A stretch of 64,000 nt of DNA from SW10 sp049889835 (GTDB lineage: Bacteria; Verrucomicrobiota; Verrucomicrobiia; Verrucomicrobiales; Akkermansiaceae), in assembly GCA_049889835.1 (NCBI GenBank), contig JBMHCQ010000005.1, positions 1 to 64,000 of the forward strand, given 5' to 3'. Made by a program: the position numbers and the translations under genes. The notes beneath the pieces are model-generated. The model did not search any database, was not told where the DNA came from, and saw only the letters and a program-made list of their open reading frames with translations. The number at the start of each line of letters is the position of its first letter. The first letter of the stretch is position 1. Shown here piece after piece: positions 35,788-45,180 of this stretch.

Positions 35788-36273
35788 TTACTCAGCGGGA
35801 GGTTCGGGCAAAATATCCACGTAAATCCCGGGATCGCTACCCGGAATTTCCACCGCTCCCACCGCTTTCGCGTAGAACTCCTTCGGTCCCACTCCGCCAA
35901 TGAATCCGTAGGCGTAGCCGAGTTCACGCAGTCCTTCGAGCGATTTCAAAAGCAAGGCCTTCCCAATCCCCGCCCCACGCGCTGCTTCCGCCACTCCAGT
36001 CGGGCCAAAGTAGGCCTTGTTGGTGGTCTCGTAACAGGCAAAGCCGAGAATTTCCTTATTCCGCGTCGCGATAAAACAACTCACCGGCTGACGCGTCATC
36101 GCGACCTCCACCTCGCTCACCCATTTCGGCGAGAAGTGCTCTCGCACAAAATCCGCCACCAAATGCTTTTCATAGACCCCGGGCCGACGCAGCAGAATCC
36201 CCTGATCCGCAACCTTTTGATAAAGCTCCGCCGATTCCGGCAAATCGTAAAGTCGCACCAGCATGTCGATCAT
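35788..36273 (-). CDS. GNAT-family N-acetyltransferase
   Basis: 161 aa from ATG 36273 (MIDMLVRLYDLPES); the frame is open further upstream but without a plausible start. It shows the acetyl-CoA core: ILGFACYETTNKAYFGPTGVAEAARGAGIGKALLLKSLEGLRE, with the R/Q-x-x-G-x-G/A loop as RGAGIG. The YAYGFIGGVGPKEFYAKAVGA end is typical. The substrate is unknown. It is 5 bp upstream of ubiE, so the two are probably co-transcribed. Confidence 0.85.
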   Translation of the reverse strand: MIDMLVRLYDLPESAELYQKVADQGILLRRPGVYEKHLVADFVREHFSPKWVSEVEVAMTRQPVSCFIATRNKEILGFACYETTNKAYFGPTGVAEAARGAGIGKALLLKSLEGLRELGYAYGFIGGVGPKEFYAKAVGAVEIPGSDPGIYVDILPEPPAE

Positions 36274-36385
36274 GCGGCGAGCATCCCACCGTCCACTCCC
36301 CGCATCAAGAGCGAAGCGGGGAAAGAGGCCTTTGTTTCGATTGACCCCAAGGAGGGGCGAACGCCGATTCGCCAGTCCTTGCAAG

Positions 36386-37420
36386 TCACTCGACCTGCGA
36401 AAGGTTCAAGCGCTCTTCGCTCGGATACAAATTCGCCTCAAAACGATTCATCACGAATGCGCAACTGATCCCACTTTCCGGATCAGCAAACCCATAACTC
36501 CCCCCTGCTCCCGGATGGCCAAAACCCTTTTTCTCTGGTCCTTGACCGAGCATAATCCCAAAGGCGATTTCGTTTTTAATCCGCTGAATGAGATCGAGAC
36601 CTTTGGCGCGCGATTCGATCAATTCGCCCAAAACCTCCTGTCGCAACACCCAGTCATAAAACTTCGCCAGTCCTCTCGCGCTTCCCACTCCTCCCATCGC
36701 TGGAAAGCCCGCTTCCCAAGCCTGCGGCTGATTCATCTCGCTCACCCCTGCCAGTTCCGAGGGCGAAGCAAAAGCCTGCCTCGTTAGTGATTCCTTTGTG
36801 AGTAGTGCTTCGTAAAACGCTTCCGGCTTTCCACCTTTCCCGACTCTCGCCGGAACCAGCTCGGCCACGCGGTGATGCTCGCTTTCGGGCAAGCCGATCC
36901 AAAAATCGATTCCATTCGGCCCTGAGATCTCTTCCTGAAAAAAGTCGCCCAAACTCCGGCCATCCACTCGGCGGACAATTTCATCCGCAAGAAAACCTAT
37001 CGTTCTCGGGTGATAACCATGCTCACCCGGTCGCCATTTCGGCTCCTGTTTTTCGAGCGAGGCGATCACGGCGTCCCGATCCCAGATCGACACCTTTTCA
37101 TCAAGCCCCGCCAAGCCCGCTTGATGGGAAAACATCTCCCCCATCGTCACATCCCCGCCTCGCAGCTCCGGCCACACACGCGAGACCTGAGTCTCCGAAT
37201 CCATCCCGACTCGATGCAGCGCCATGAGTAAAGTCACTGCCATTGGCCCCTTCGTCGCCGACCACACCGGCGCAAGGGTCTCGGCATCCCAGGGAATCGT
37301 TTCACCACGATCCCGCCAGCCCGCGTGAAACGACGCAACCTCTTCCCCCTCACGAAACGCTACAAAGGAAGCGCCGAGCTCCGATCCGTTTATCAACTCC
37401 TCGAATCGCTCCGCTATCAT
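36386..37420 (-). CDS. Beta-lactamase-family serine hydrolase (class C-like)
   Basis: 344 aa from ATG 37420, overlapping the AddA-like stop in an ATGA arrangement. Catalytic motifs are S-x-x-K as WSATKGPM, the second-site Tyr in EHGYHPRT, and HPGAGGS in the KTG position. There is no signal peptide, so it is probably a cytoplasmic esterase or peptidase rather than a beta-lactamase. Family members include EstB-type esterases. The tight link to the helicase-nuclease genes is odd. Confidence 0.87.
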   Translation of the reverse strand: MIAERFEELINGSELGASFVAFREGEEVASFHAGWRDRGETIPWDAETLAPVWSATKGPMAVTLLMALHRVGMDSETQVSRVWPELRGGDVTMGEMFSHQAGLAGLDEKVSIWDRDAVIASLEKQEPKWRPGEHGYHPRTIGFLADEIVRRVDGRSLGDFFQEEISGPNGIDFWIGLPESEHHRVAELVPARVGKGGKPEAFYEALLTKESLTRQAFASPSELAGVSEMNQPQAWEAGFPAMGGVGSARGLAKFYDWVLRQEVLGELIESRAKGLDLIQRIKNEIAFGIMLGQGPEKKGFGHPGAGGSYGFADPESGISCAFVMNRFEANLYPSEERLNLSQVE

Positions 37421-40368
37421 ACCCTGATCAAATCGCCGAGGTGAGTGGAAAGCAACTGGCAATCGATCAGTGATTCCTCAATCTCAAACACCTGCGCCAA
37501 AGCCCGACGGTAGGCCTTCATTTGCCCCGCGTAACGCGCCAGAAGCTCCAGGGCCTCGACCGCGTCCGTCTTGAAATCAATCACCTCCACGCGAGTGACT
37601 TCTCCCTCCTCACGATACACATGCATGCGATCAACAATCCCGGACATCCATTTGCCATCGAGAATCAACTCCACTTGTTGTTCCCGGAAAAGCTCCGCGC
37701 CCTGATCTTCGAAGACCGCATGCAGCACTGGATTCTTCAGTGCCTCTTCCACCATTTTTCCGGCCTGACTCAAGGGCTGATCAGGAACCTCACCAGACTC
37801 GAGCCAGCCGATTTTCTCAAAGAGCGCATGCACCTCGTTCCCGATCCGGCGACCGGTGCTTCCACCCGTGATCTCTCCCTTGGCCGCCGAAGGCGTGCTT
37901 CTTGATCTCAACGGAATGGCCTCACCGAGCTGGGGCAGTCCTTTTACCTCACGGGCTACCCGCGTTGGCACATCAGCAGTCCAATTCGGATCACCGTCTT
38001 GATAATCCTCCCCCGCACTGATGCGGATCAGATTGGCAGGCGAACGCCAACTTTCCTTCTCTCTCCGCGATGGCGGCTCCTCTTCGAGATACACATAAAG
38101 CCCGCGTTTCGATCGCGTGAGCGCGACGTAGAGCAGACACATCGATTCATAAATCTGATCGGCCGACCACTTCTCGAAGGCCTCTTTCAAAGCCGGCACC
38201 TGATCGCGCACCATCGCGTTCGGCGCTTGCAAAAGCCAGCCTTCCCCCCGCGCGATTTTGAAATGCTGCGCACTCGGAATTTGTCCATCGGGAAAGCCTG
38301 GAAGCATTACGACATCAAAGCCCAAACCCTTCGACTTATGGATCGTCATCACCTGCACCGCTGCAGCTCCCGGAGCTTGAGCCACTTCCAGGCCACTCAC
38401 CCAATCGCGAGCTGCCCGCGGGCAGGATTCACCTCCGGCATCGAACTCGCGCAGGGCATAAACGAGATCACTTGCACGCCGCTTTCCATAATCTGAAAGC
38501 TCCGCCCATTCATCGCTCACGAGCTCTTCTAAAAAGGGAGCGTAGCCCAAATTCTGAATCTGAATCAGCGCTCCTTCCCATCGACTCAGCCAACCATTGG
38601 GAAATCGTTTTTCAAAAGCAGCATTCAGAGGAGACATCTCGATCACTTCCCGCGCAAATTGATCCGCCGGATCAGCGAGCCACCTCATGACATGCATCAA
38701 GGCCACCCCAACCGCGTGATCCGTTCCCGGTTTACGTTGCCCTTCTTCGATGACATCGAACCCTTCATTACGCAGCAGATCGGCATACTGCTCCACTTGC
38801 GAACCCGTCCGCACAAGCACCCCGCATGTGAGTTGCTTTTCACCAATTCCCAACGCTCGCATTTGGGCGATCATTGACTCTCCGCCATCGTCTTTGGAAA
38901 CAGTCTCCACCTTCGACTCTCCACTTTGCTCTGGAAAGGCCGAGTCATGATTTTCCCATTCCCAGCGCTTGGACAACTCTTTGCCAAAGAGGTTTCCGAT
39001 CTGGGAAAGATCGCCACACACGGCATTCACCAGCGAAAGCACCGCCGGGCAGGAGCGGAAGGACTTCGACATCGGCTCGACCTGAAGCGCGTGCTCATGC
39101 TTACCTCCGTAATTTGAGATGAGGTCATCAAAGACCGTGACATCGCCTCCCCGCCAACCGTAAATCGCCTGCTTGCGATCCCCCACCACGAAAAGACCGC
39201 CTTCGGGATCAGTCACCGCTTCATCGACCAAAGTCGCGAGACCATTCCAGTCGGACGCACTTGTATCCTGGAACTCATCGAGCAGCCAGTGATCGTAGCG
39301 ACCATCGAGTCGGTAATCAATCGACTCACGGCGCAGTCGTTCCTCCTCACTCCGCATGCCAGCTCCGAGAAGGTTTTTGACATCATCAAAGCCCAGTAAT
39401 CCGCGACGACGCAGCTTCTTCTCGAACTGCGTATCGATCATCTCGACCAAAGCCATCAGCGGCTTCGTGCGTTCCACCGCTGCGGACACTTCACAATGAA
39501 TCGCCAATTGAAAAAGAGCCCGCCACTTCGCCCAATCCTCTGCCGAAATCTCGACCGGCTTTTTTCGGAAAAGGAGCTCCACCGAGCCCTCCTCATCGAG
39601 CAACTCAATCATCTGCTTTCCGAGCGAATTCACCTTCAATGTTTTGCCAACACTGTGGTTCTCAAAGTTGCCCAGCATCGCATCAAGCTCCTTCATTTGG
39701 CCCTCATGCTGAAGCGATTGGATGAGCGGAGTTTTCTGCGATTCCCACTCGTGAACCTCAGGGAGTTTTCCAAACACCAGAACACCCATCTTGTCTCGAT
39801 CCAGAGACTTCCATAGCCCGAGCCAATCCTTCAAAAACTCTTCCAAAGTCTTGCGCACTCCCTGCCCCGGTCGACCCAAGGTGGCCCGACGGAAGGCATG
39901 GAAGAACTCTTCGTTTTCGCCAAAACTCTCGCGCAAAACGGCATCAATGATCTCCGCTTCCGCAAGTCGCTTGCGCTCTCCTTGCAGGAGATCAAAAGTT
40001 CCTCCGGTGATCCCGAATTCATACTGAAATCCACGCACCACTTTCGTAAAAAAGCCATCCATCGTGGTGAGCTGGAGTCGGGGAAGAGCCTCCACCACTT
40101 GCTCAAGAATTGGAGCGATTTCAATCTCAGCTCCCAGATCACGACCAATCTCCGATGCCTTTTTTGGATCGAGCGTTCCATCCGCAAGCTTGGTCAGCAC
40201 CGAGTCCGCAAATTCTCCCGCTGCTTTTCGGGTAAAAGTCAGCGCCACCATCCGCTCCGGCGCCACACCTTCGAGCGCGATTTTTCCAATGACCCGATTA
40301 CCCAGTTGGTAGGTCTTTCCCGAGCCCGCCGAGGCGAGAATCATGAGATTCTTGGCAAGGATATTCAT
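37417..40368 (-). CDS. addA: AddA-like UvrD helicase/exonuclease subunit
   Basis: 983 aa from ATG 40368, overlapping the AddB-like stop by 4 bp. Helicase motifs: ILASAGSGKTYQL (I), VALTFTRKAAGEF (Ia), LLDEFQDTS (II), VVGDRKQAIYGWRGGD (III), VMTIHKSKGLGFDVVML (V) and LLYVALTRSKRGLYVY (VI). A PD-(D/E)XK nuclease domain ends the protein (GNEVHALFEKIG, then VIDFKTD). With its partner it should resect double-strand breaks and respond to a Chi-like site. Confidence 0.9.
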   Translation of the reverse strand: MNILAKNLMILASAGSGKTYQLGNRVIGKIALEGVAPERMVALTFTRKAAGEFADSVLTKLADGTLDPKKASEIGRDLGAEIEIAPILEQVVEALPRLQLTTMDGFFTKVVRGFQYEFGITGGTFDLLQGERKRLAEAEIIDAVLRESFGENEEFFHAFRRATLGRPGQGVRKTLEEFLKDWLGLWKSLDRDKMGVLVFGKLPEVHEWESQKTPLIQSLQHEGQMKELDAMLGNFENHSVGKTLKVNSLGKQMIELLDEEGSVELLFRKKPVEISAEDWAKWRALFQLAIHCEVSAAVERTKPLMALVEMIDTQFEKKLRRRGLLGFDDVKNLLGAGMRSEEERLRRESIDYRLDGRYDHWLLDEFQDTSASDWNGLATLVDEAVTDPEGGLFVVGDRKQAIYGWRGGDVTVFDDLISNYGGKHEHALQVEPMSKSFRSCPAVLSLVNAVCGDLSQIGNLFGKELSKRWEWENHDSAFPEQSGESKVETVSKDDGGESMIAQMRALGIGEKQLTCGVLVRTGSQVEQYADLLRNEGFDVIEEGQRKPGTDHAVGVALMHVMRWLADPADQFAREVIEMSPLNAAFEKRFPNGWLSRWEGALIQIQNLGYAPFLEELVSDEWAELSDYGKRRASDLVYALREFDAGGESCPRAARDWVSGLEVAQAPGAAAVQVMTIHKSKGLGFDVVMLPGFPDGQIPSAQHFKIARGEGWLLQAPNAMVRDQVPALKEAFEKWSADQIYESMCLLYVALTRSKRGLYVYLEEEPPSRREKESWRSPANLIRISAGEDYQDGDPNWTADVPTRVAREVKGLPQLGEAIPLRSRSTPSAAKGEITGGSTGRRIGNEVHALFEKIGWLESGEVPDQPLSQAGKMVEEALKNPVLHAVFEDQGAELFREQQVELILDGKWMSGIVDRMHVYREEGEVTRVEVIDFKTDAVEALELLARYAGQMKAYRRALAQVFEIEESLIDCQLLSTHLGDLIRV

Positions 40369-43052
40369 GCCACTCCTCCGTTCCACTCCACGGCATCTTC
40401 CAGCGGGCGCCCGTAGCTTAGGTCGCTGAAGGTCCCCCACTTCTCTTTGGCTGCAGGCGGCCAGAAGACCTGCTCTCTGATCTGTTTCAAAACCCAAGCC
40501 GAACACTTGAGCGCGGAATCTTTTTCGGCCTCTCCGAAGTCTGCCCAAAGCGAAAGCTTCACCGCCGCTTCGGTCTCTCCAAGCGCGAAGTAACCAGCCT
40601 CATCGACCCGTTCCAGCGCAGCGGCATACAGCGGTACTTGCACGTTCGTCCAGCGATCACCCGATGGCGCGAGCACGTCGTCGACTCCTTCAAGATGCAC
40701 CGGCAGTGATTTAATTCCACCGAGATGCTCCTTCATGACGTCCTTTGCCTTGATCCCCGTTTTGTAATCGAGCACCCGAATCGCGCCGCTTACATGCTGA
40801 TCAATCCGGTCGATCTTTCCGGTCAAAGTCGTGCCCTCGATCTCAATGGAAAATTCCTTCTCCACTTCAATCACCCGCCAGCCAGCCGCGCGAATCTTAG
40901 CCTGCTCTTTCGACATCCATGAAAAGCGTTGCCGCATCGATTCGATCTGAAATTGCACCGCCAAAGGGACGCTCCCTCCAAAACGAGAAGCAACCACCTC
41001 ATCAAGCGAAGCAAAAAACCACTTCTCCAGCTCATTGGGATCTTCGAAATCCCGCGCAACTTCATCACTCCCCCAAGCCTCAAGGACATCGTGCATCACA
41101 TTTCCAAAGTCGCGACTCGACCACTCGACGCGCTCCGGCTCGGGCGTGCTCATCCCAACCACCCGCTCGAGGTAATAGCGAAACGGACAGGTGAGATAAG
41201 CCGAGATATTCGTCACGGAAACCCGACTCTTCGGCTCGATCACACGAGGCCGCCATTTCCATTGGTCCTCCAGAGTCCAAGCCAATCCGGTGTCGGCGGG
41301 TTCAACCTCTTGAAAAAGCACCTTCACTCGTCTCGCAAGCTCCTGCCCTTTCGCAGCGAGGAGAAGTCGCGAGGGTTGCAAGACATCACCCGACATCGTC
41401 GATTTCCCCGCAATCAAATCCACACGCCCTCCGGTTTCGCGCGTGCGCATCAGCGCGGTCAAAATATAAGCATCCCTCGCCGCTCGTGCACCGTCATGAG
41501 CGAGCTTCAATTCCTTCCGAATCACTTCCGGCAGCCAGGTGTCGGTGCTCGCTTTTCCGGGAATGCGACCTTCGTTCATTCCGCAAACCACCAAATGCGG
41601 TGCGGGATCATGCAGGAGCTCAAGCCACCCCTGCACATCGAGCACGCGACCATCGGGAACTTCATCAGGAATTTGACTGAGCGATTGCAAGAGCAGCTCC
41701 AACCAGAAGCTGGCTTTGCGCTTCACCTTCTTCGCCACCGGCGCGGTCTCATCCAACCAATCAAACACGCCGGCTTCATCTTCCGGGTCGACCACTGCGA
41801 GCAAACGGCGCATCGCTCCATGGAAATCTTTGGCGCCTATAAAGGGAGCTCGCCAACTTTCAAAGTGCGTCATCGTTCCCAGCGCGAGCTGCGCGGATTC
41901 GAGCTGAAATTCCAGTCGCCGTTTTGTCCTTTCAGAGCGTTCTTGTTCAAGCCGCTCCCTCATCAAGACCAGCACCCGCTCGATATCCTCCGTGCTGCGC
42001 ACGAGCCACTCATCCCGCAATTGCGAAAGCGCCATTGCCCGCTGCGCACGTTTCCCCTTCGCCATCGCTCCGCTTTGCGGAAAGGCCAGCAGATTAAGCA
42101 CTTCCCCCACTTCATCGGAGCCGAGGTAACGTCGCCACGCATGCAACCACCCAGCCAGCGGCGAAGGCTTTCCCGAGCCCGGATCATGCACCACCCAGCC
42201 ACTGCGACCAAAGGCCTGCACGAACTCGGTCGAGACTTCTTCATCACCCGTGCCGAGCACGACTTCTCCCGAATTCATCCCGCCGTCCGCGACCTTTTCC
42301 AACGCCACCATCGCCTGCTGCGATGAATCTCCCGCAAGCGTCACCGAGCCTTGTTCAGGCCAATCGACCTCGCGTTCGTTCCACTCTAAAACCGGCCTTC
42401 CCCAAGCATCAAATTCCTCATGATCTTCCCCCGTCAAAACGATCCGCACCGGAAGTCCTGACTTCTCCAGGATCGCCTCACCCACGCGTGGTAAGTCCAG
42501 GACTCCTGCGAGCACAACTTGCTCCACTTCGGGAGGGAAAGACAGCTCCCCCCGGGCCAACCACGCGTTCTTACTTTGAAAACCCCACTTCTTGAGCAGC
42601 TCTTCCACCTGCCGTTCCAGCTTTGCCAAGTTCTGCCATCGTTCCGCTTCCGGCGATTCCTCCAGCCACTTCGCCGCCGAGCCAAAAAGCAACCCATTCT
42701 CTTGCAGCCCCGCGCGGACTTGAACCATTGCTTTGGCCAAACCGAGTTCCCAATTCTGTCCCTCGGGAGCCACTGGAAAAACCGCGCGGTAGTCGTTCCA
42801 ATTCTTCACCCCACTGAAAACCTCGCTCCAAGCCAGCGTCTCCACCGATTCCGGCGCGAAGTCGTCCGGCCGCATTAGAAATCCCGTCGTCACTACTCGC
42901 GGCGCGAGAACCGCCCCCCGCTCCGCCAGTTGCTCGCGTATGCGCCGACCACTCTGAGCCGTTGGCACGACGATCAGCATGCCCGACAACTCTTCTTTCC
43001 GCTCCCAGAGCCAATCCACCAGGGCCGCCCCAAAGGGTCGATCCCATCCCAT
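40365..43052 (-). CDS. addB: AddB-like PD-(D/E)XK nuclease subunit
   Basis: 895 aa from ATG 43052, which has GGAG nine bases upstream; ATG 43073 is the alternative. The first half is a degenerate helicase-like region (IVVPTAQSGRRIREQL) without a Walker A motif. The C-terminal nuclease (residues about 640-895) has CPFRYYLERVVG, GNVMHDVLEAWG, GKIDRIDQH and VLDYKTG. The cysteines that form the AddB iron-sulfur cluster at the far C-terminus are not evident (only one Cys near the end). It is followed by AddA and a serine hydrolase. Confidence 0.85.
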   Translation of the reverse strand: MGWDRPFGAALVDWLWERKEELSGMLIVVPTAQSGRRIREQLAERGAVLAPRVVTTGFLMRPDDFAPESVETLAWSEVFSGVKNWNDYRAVFPVAPEGQNWELGLAKAMVQVRAGLQENGLLFGSAAKWLEESPEAERWQNLAKLERQVEELLKKWGFQSKNAWLARGELSFPPEVEQVVLAGVLDLPRVGEAILEKSGLPVRIVLTGEDHEEFDAWGRPVLEWNEREVDWPEQGSVTLAGDSSQQAMVALEKVADGGMNSGEVVLGTGDEEVSTEFVQAFGRSGWVVHDPGSGKPSPLAGWLHAWRRYLGSDEVGEVLNLLAFPQSGAMAKGKRAQRAMALSQLRDEWLVRSTEDIERVLVLMRERLEQERSERTKRRLEFQLESAQLALGTMTHFESWRAPFIGAKDFHGAMRRLLAVVDPEDEAGVFDWLDETAPVAKKVKRKASFWLELLLQSLSQIPDEVPDGRVLDVQGWLELLHDPAPHLVVCGMNEGRIPGKASTDTWLPEVIRKELKLAHDGARAARDAYILTALMRTRETGGRVDLIAGKSTMSGDVLQPSRLLLAAKGQELARRVKVLFQEVEPADTGLAWTLEDQWKWRPRVIEPKSRVSVTNISAYLTCPFRYYLERVVGMSTPEPERVEWSSRDFGNVMHDVLEAWGSDEVARDFEDPNELEKWFFASLDEVVASRFGGSVPLAVQFQIESMRQRFSWMSKEQAKIRAAGWRVIEVEKEFSIEIEGTTLTGKIDRIDQHVSGAIRVLDYKTGIKAKDVMKEHLGGIKSLPVHLEGVDDVLAPSGDRWTNVQVPLYAAALERVDEAGYFALGETEAAVKLSLWADFGEAEKDSALKCSAWVLKQIREQVFWPPAAKEKWGTFSDLSYGRPLEDAVEWNGGVA

Positions 43053-43274
43053 AAAGTGACGCTCCGGTAACATCTGTTGAGAGTTTTCTCTGAAGATTGA
43101 AGGAAAGCAATGTCGGAGAATTCTTATCAAAATGATTTTCGCCAAATCTCACTTTGACTTCCTTAAATCACTCCCACGCTGCCATGGAACAGTTGGCTTA
43201 TGGAATGCAACTTTATGAGAAGAGGGCCGCTTCAGTTCTTGTGACTCTCGCCAGATGATCCATGTTTCATAAAA

Positions 43275-45155
43275 ATGAAGCCTATCTTGATTTCTTTATT
43301 TCTTTCTTCCTTAGCTATTTTTGCCGAAACCGTTCCCGCAGTTCAGCAATCCAAACAACAGGCCGGAGAACACCGCCGAAGCAGCATTGGCCTCTTCGCC
43401 CCGAAAGAGTTCGCCACTCAGGAAAATGCCTTCGCTGAAGCAATGCAAAGTTTGGGGATTCAAGTTAAGAAGCCCAAGTTGATCGGCAAGCACGGTTCTG
43501 CTGTGACTCTGATTAAAGGAGAACTTCCCGCTGGCTCGAACTATCGCATCGAACCCCACAACGTTTTCCGGGATGACCGGAAAGGAATCAAGATCACCGC
43601 CAACACAAAAGATGGGGCCGCCCAAGCCTTTGCGACCGTGCTTCAACAGCTGCGTCTCGAAGGAGACGACTTCATCTGGCCCAACACCACGGTCACCGAC
43701 GGCCCCGATCAGGAGTTCCGTTGCTTTATGGTCGATATGGGGCGCAATCCGCACTCCCCAAAATCACTCCGCCACGTCATCGACACGATGTGGTTTTACA
43801 AAGCGAACTATCTTCAGCTTCACCTCACCGACGACCAACTCTTTTCTTGGCCCTCAAAAGCTTTTCCAAAACTCTACTCCGAGCACGCAGGCTGGACCTG
43901 GAAAGACTTCGAAGATCTCGAAGCCTACGCACAGGCCCGTGGCGTGACGATCATTCCAGAGATGGATGTTCCGGGGCACTCTGGAATTCTGCGCGGGAAG
44001 TATCCCGAAGTCTTCGGAAAAACCCCCACCGATCTCGCAACCAAACCGGAAGCTCAGAAAGGTGTGGAAACGCTCATCGACGAGATGCTTTCGGTCTTTA
44101 AATCGACCCCTTACTACCACATGGGCGGCGACGAAGCCTACGGCGTTCCGCAGGACGCGCAGCGTAACTTCATCAACCGGATCAACACCTTCGTGAAGTC
44201 CCGCAAGAAACAACTGATCGTCTGGGAAGGCCCCCATCTTGGCAAAGGCGACAACAAGGTCTCCACCGATGTCATCCACATGATCTGGCGAAATACCGAA
44301 GTGCCCGCTCAGGTCGCGATCGACGAGGGCTACCCAGTGATCAATGCCTCCTGGGATCCTCTTTACATCGTCGATCACTACCCGCGCACGATGTTCACCG
44401 CGGTCGATGTCGAGCGCTGCTATAAATTCGACCTCAAGCGCTGGGCTCATATCAATCACGGATTCCAAACCTTCAAGAACCCGCACATCACCAAAAACGC
44501 CGACCGCATCATGGGCTTCTGCATGCCTTGGTGGGAAGGGCGCGAGGAGAACATCCTTCCTCTGTGTGTCGAGCGAATCGCCGCAACTTCCGCAGCGGCT
44601 TGGAATAAAAAAGGAGAAAACGACTTCGCCGCTTTTCAGAAACGTCAGGAAAGACTCCTTCCCCGCCTCGAAAAAATCTCCGGCTTCACGCTTCCGAAGC
44701 TCCCTCTCGCCGATCCCGCTTCGCAAAAAGACAACCTCGCCTATCTCGGCAAGGTAACGCCCTCCGATGGTGCCAGCCAACCTCACTTCGGCCCTCAGCG
44801 GCTGACCAACGGGATTGCCACGCGCTTTGACCACTTCCTCGGTTTCCCCACCGTTCCGGAGCCGCTGGAAATCGTGATCGAACTCAAAAAGAAGGCACCC
44901 CTATCACGCATCCAAATTTTCGAGCGTGCCATCAATGGCAGTTGGGAAAAATACGAAGTCTTCGTTTCCGCCAACGGCAAGGATTACACTTCCGTCGGAA
45001 AAACCGAAAAAGGAACGCGCGCAGAAACCAACGAGGTGATCCATCAATTCGAGGCTCAGGAGACGAAGTTCATCAAAATCGTCACCCATGGCTGCCAGGA
45101 CCTCACTTTCCCTTCCTTTAGCCGGATCACCGAGGTCATGGCATTTGAAAAGTAA
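43275..45155 (+). CDS. Secreted beta-N-acetylhexosaminidase, GH20
   Basis: The 626-aa protein starts at ATG 43275 with a signal peptide (MKPILISLFLSSLAIFAE). Residues about 35-140 form the GH20b alpha/beta domain. The catalytic barrel (about 145-460) has RCFMVDMGRNPHS, LQLHLTDDQ, IPEMDVPGHSG and YYHMGGDEAYG, whose Asp-Glu pair is the catalytic dyad. Residues about 500-626 form a discoidin-like (F5/8 type C) domain with QRLTNGIAT and WEKYEVFVSANGKDY. It should cleave terminal GlcNAc/GalNAc from chitin-derived or glycan substrates outside the cell. Confidence 0.93.
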   Translation: MKPILISLFLSSLAIFAETVPAVQQSKQQAGEHRRSSIGLFAPKEFATQENAFAEAMQSLGIQVKKPKLIGKHGSAVTLIKGELPAGSNYRIEPHNVFRDDRKGIKITANTKDGAAQAFATVLQQLRLEGDDFIWPNTTVTDGPDQEFRCFMVDMGRNPHSPKSLRHVIDTMWFYKANYLQLHLTDDQLFSWPSKAFPKLYSEHAGWTWKDFEDLEAYAQARGVTIIPEMDVPGHSGILRGKYPEVFGKTPTDLATKPEAQKGVETLIDEMLSVFKSTPYYHMGGDEAYGVPQDAQRNFINRINTFVKSRKKQLIVWEGPHLGKGDNKVSTDVIHMIWRNTEVPAQVAIDEGYPVINASWDPLYIVDHYPRTMFTAVDVERCYKFDLKRWAHINHGFQTFKNPHITKNADRIMGFCMPWWEGREENILPLCVERIAATSAAAWNKKGENDFAAFQKRQERLLPRLEKISGFTLPKLPLADPASQKDNLAYLGKVTPSDGASQPHFGPQRLTNGIATRFDHFLGFPTVPEPLEIVIELKKKAPLSRIQIFERAINGSWEKYEVFVSANGKDYTSVGKTEKGTRAETNEVIHQFEAQETKFIKIVTHGCQDLTFPSFSRITEVMAFEK

Positions 45156-45180
45156 AGCCCCTTGCTTCCGTAGAACTCCC

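Noticed and set aside
36298..36321. Hairpin CCCCGC/GCGGGG as a terminator
   Set aside because: The stem is short, the loop is long and no T-run follows on either strand.
40929..42326. 465-aa plus-strand open frame
   Set aside because: It is antisense to addB, rich in His/Arg/Pro, with no domain.
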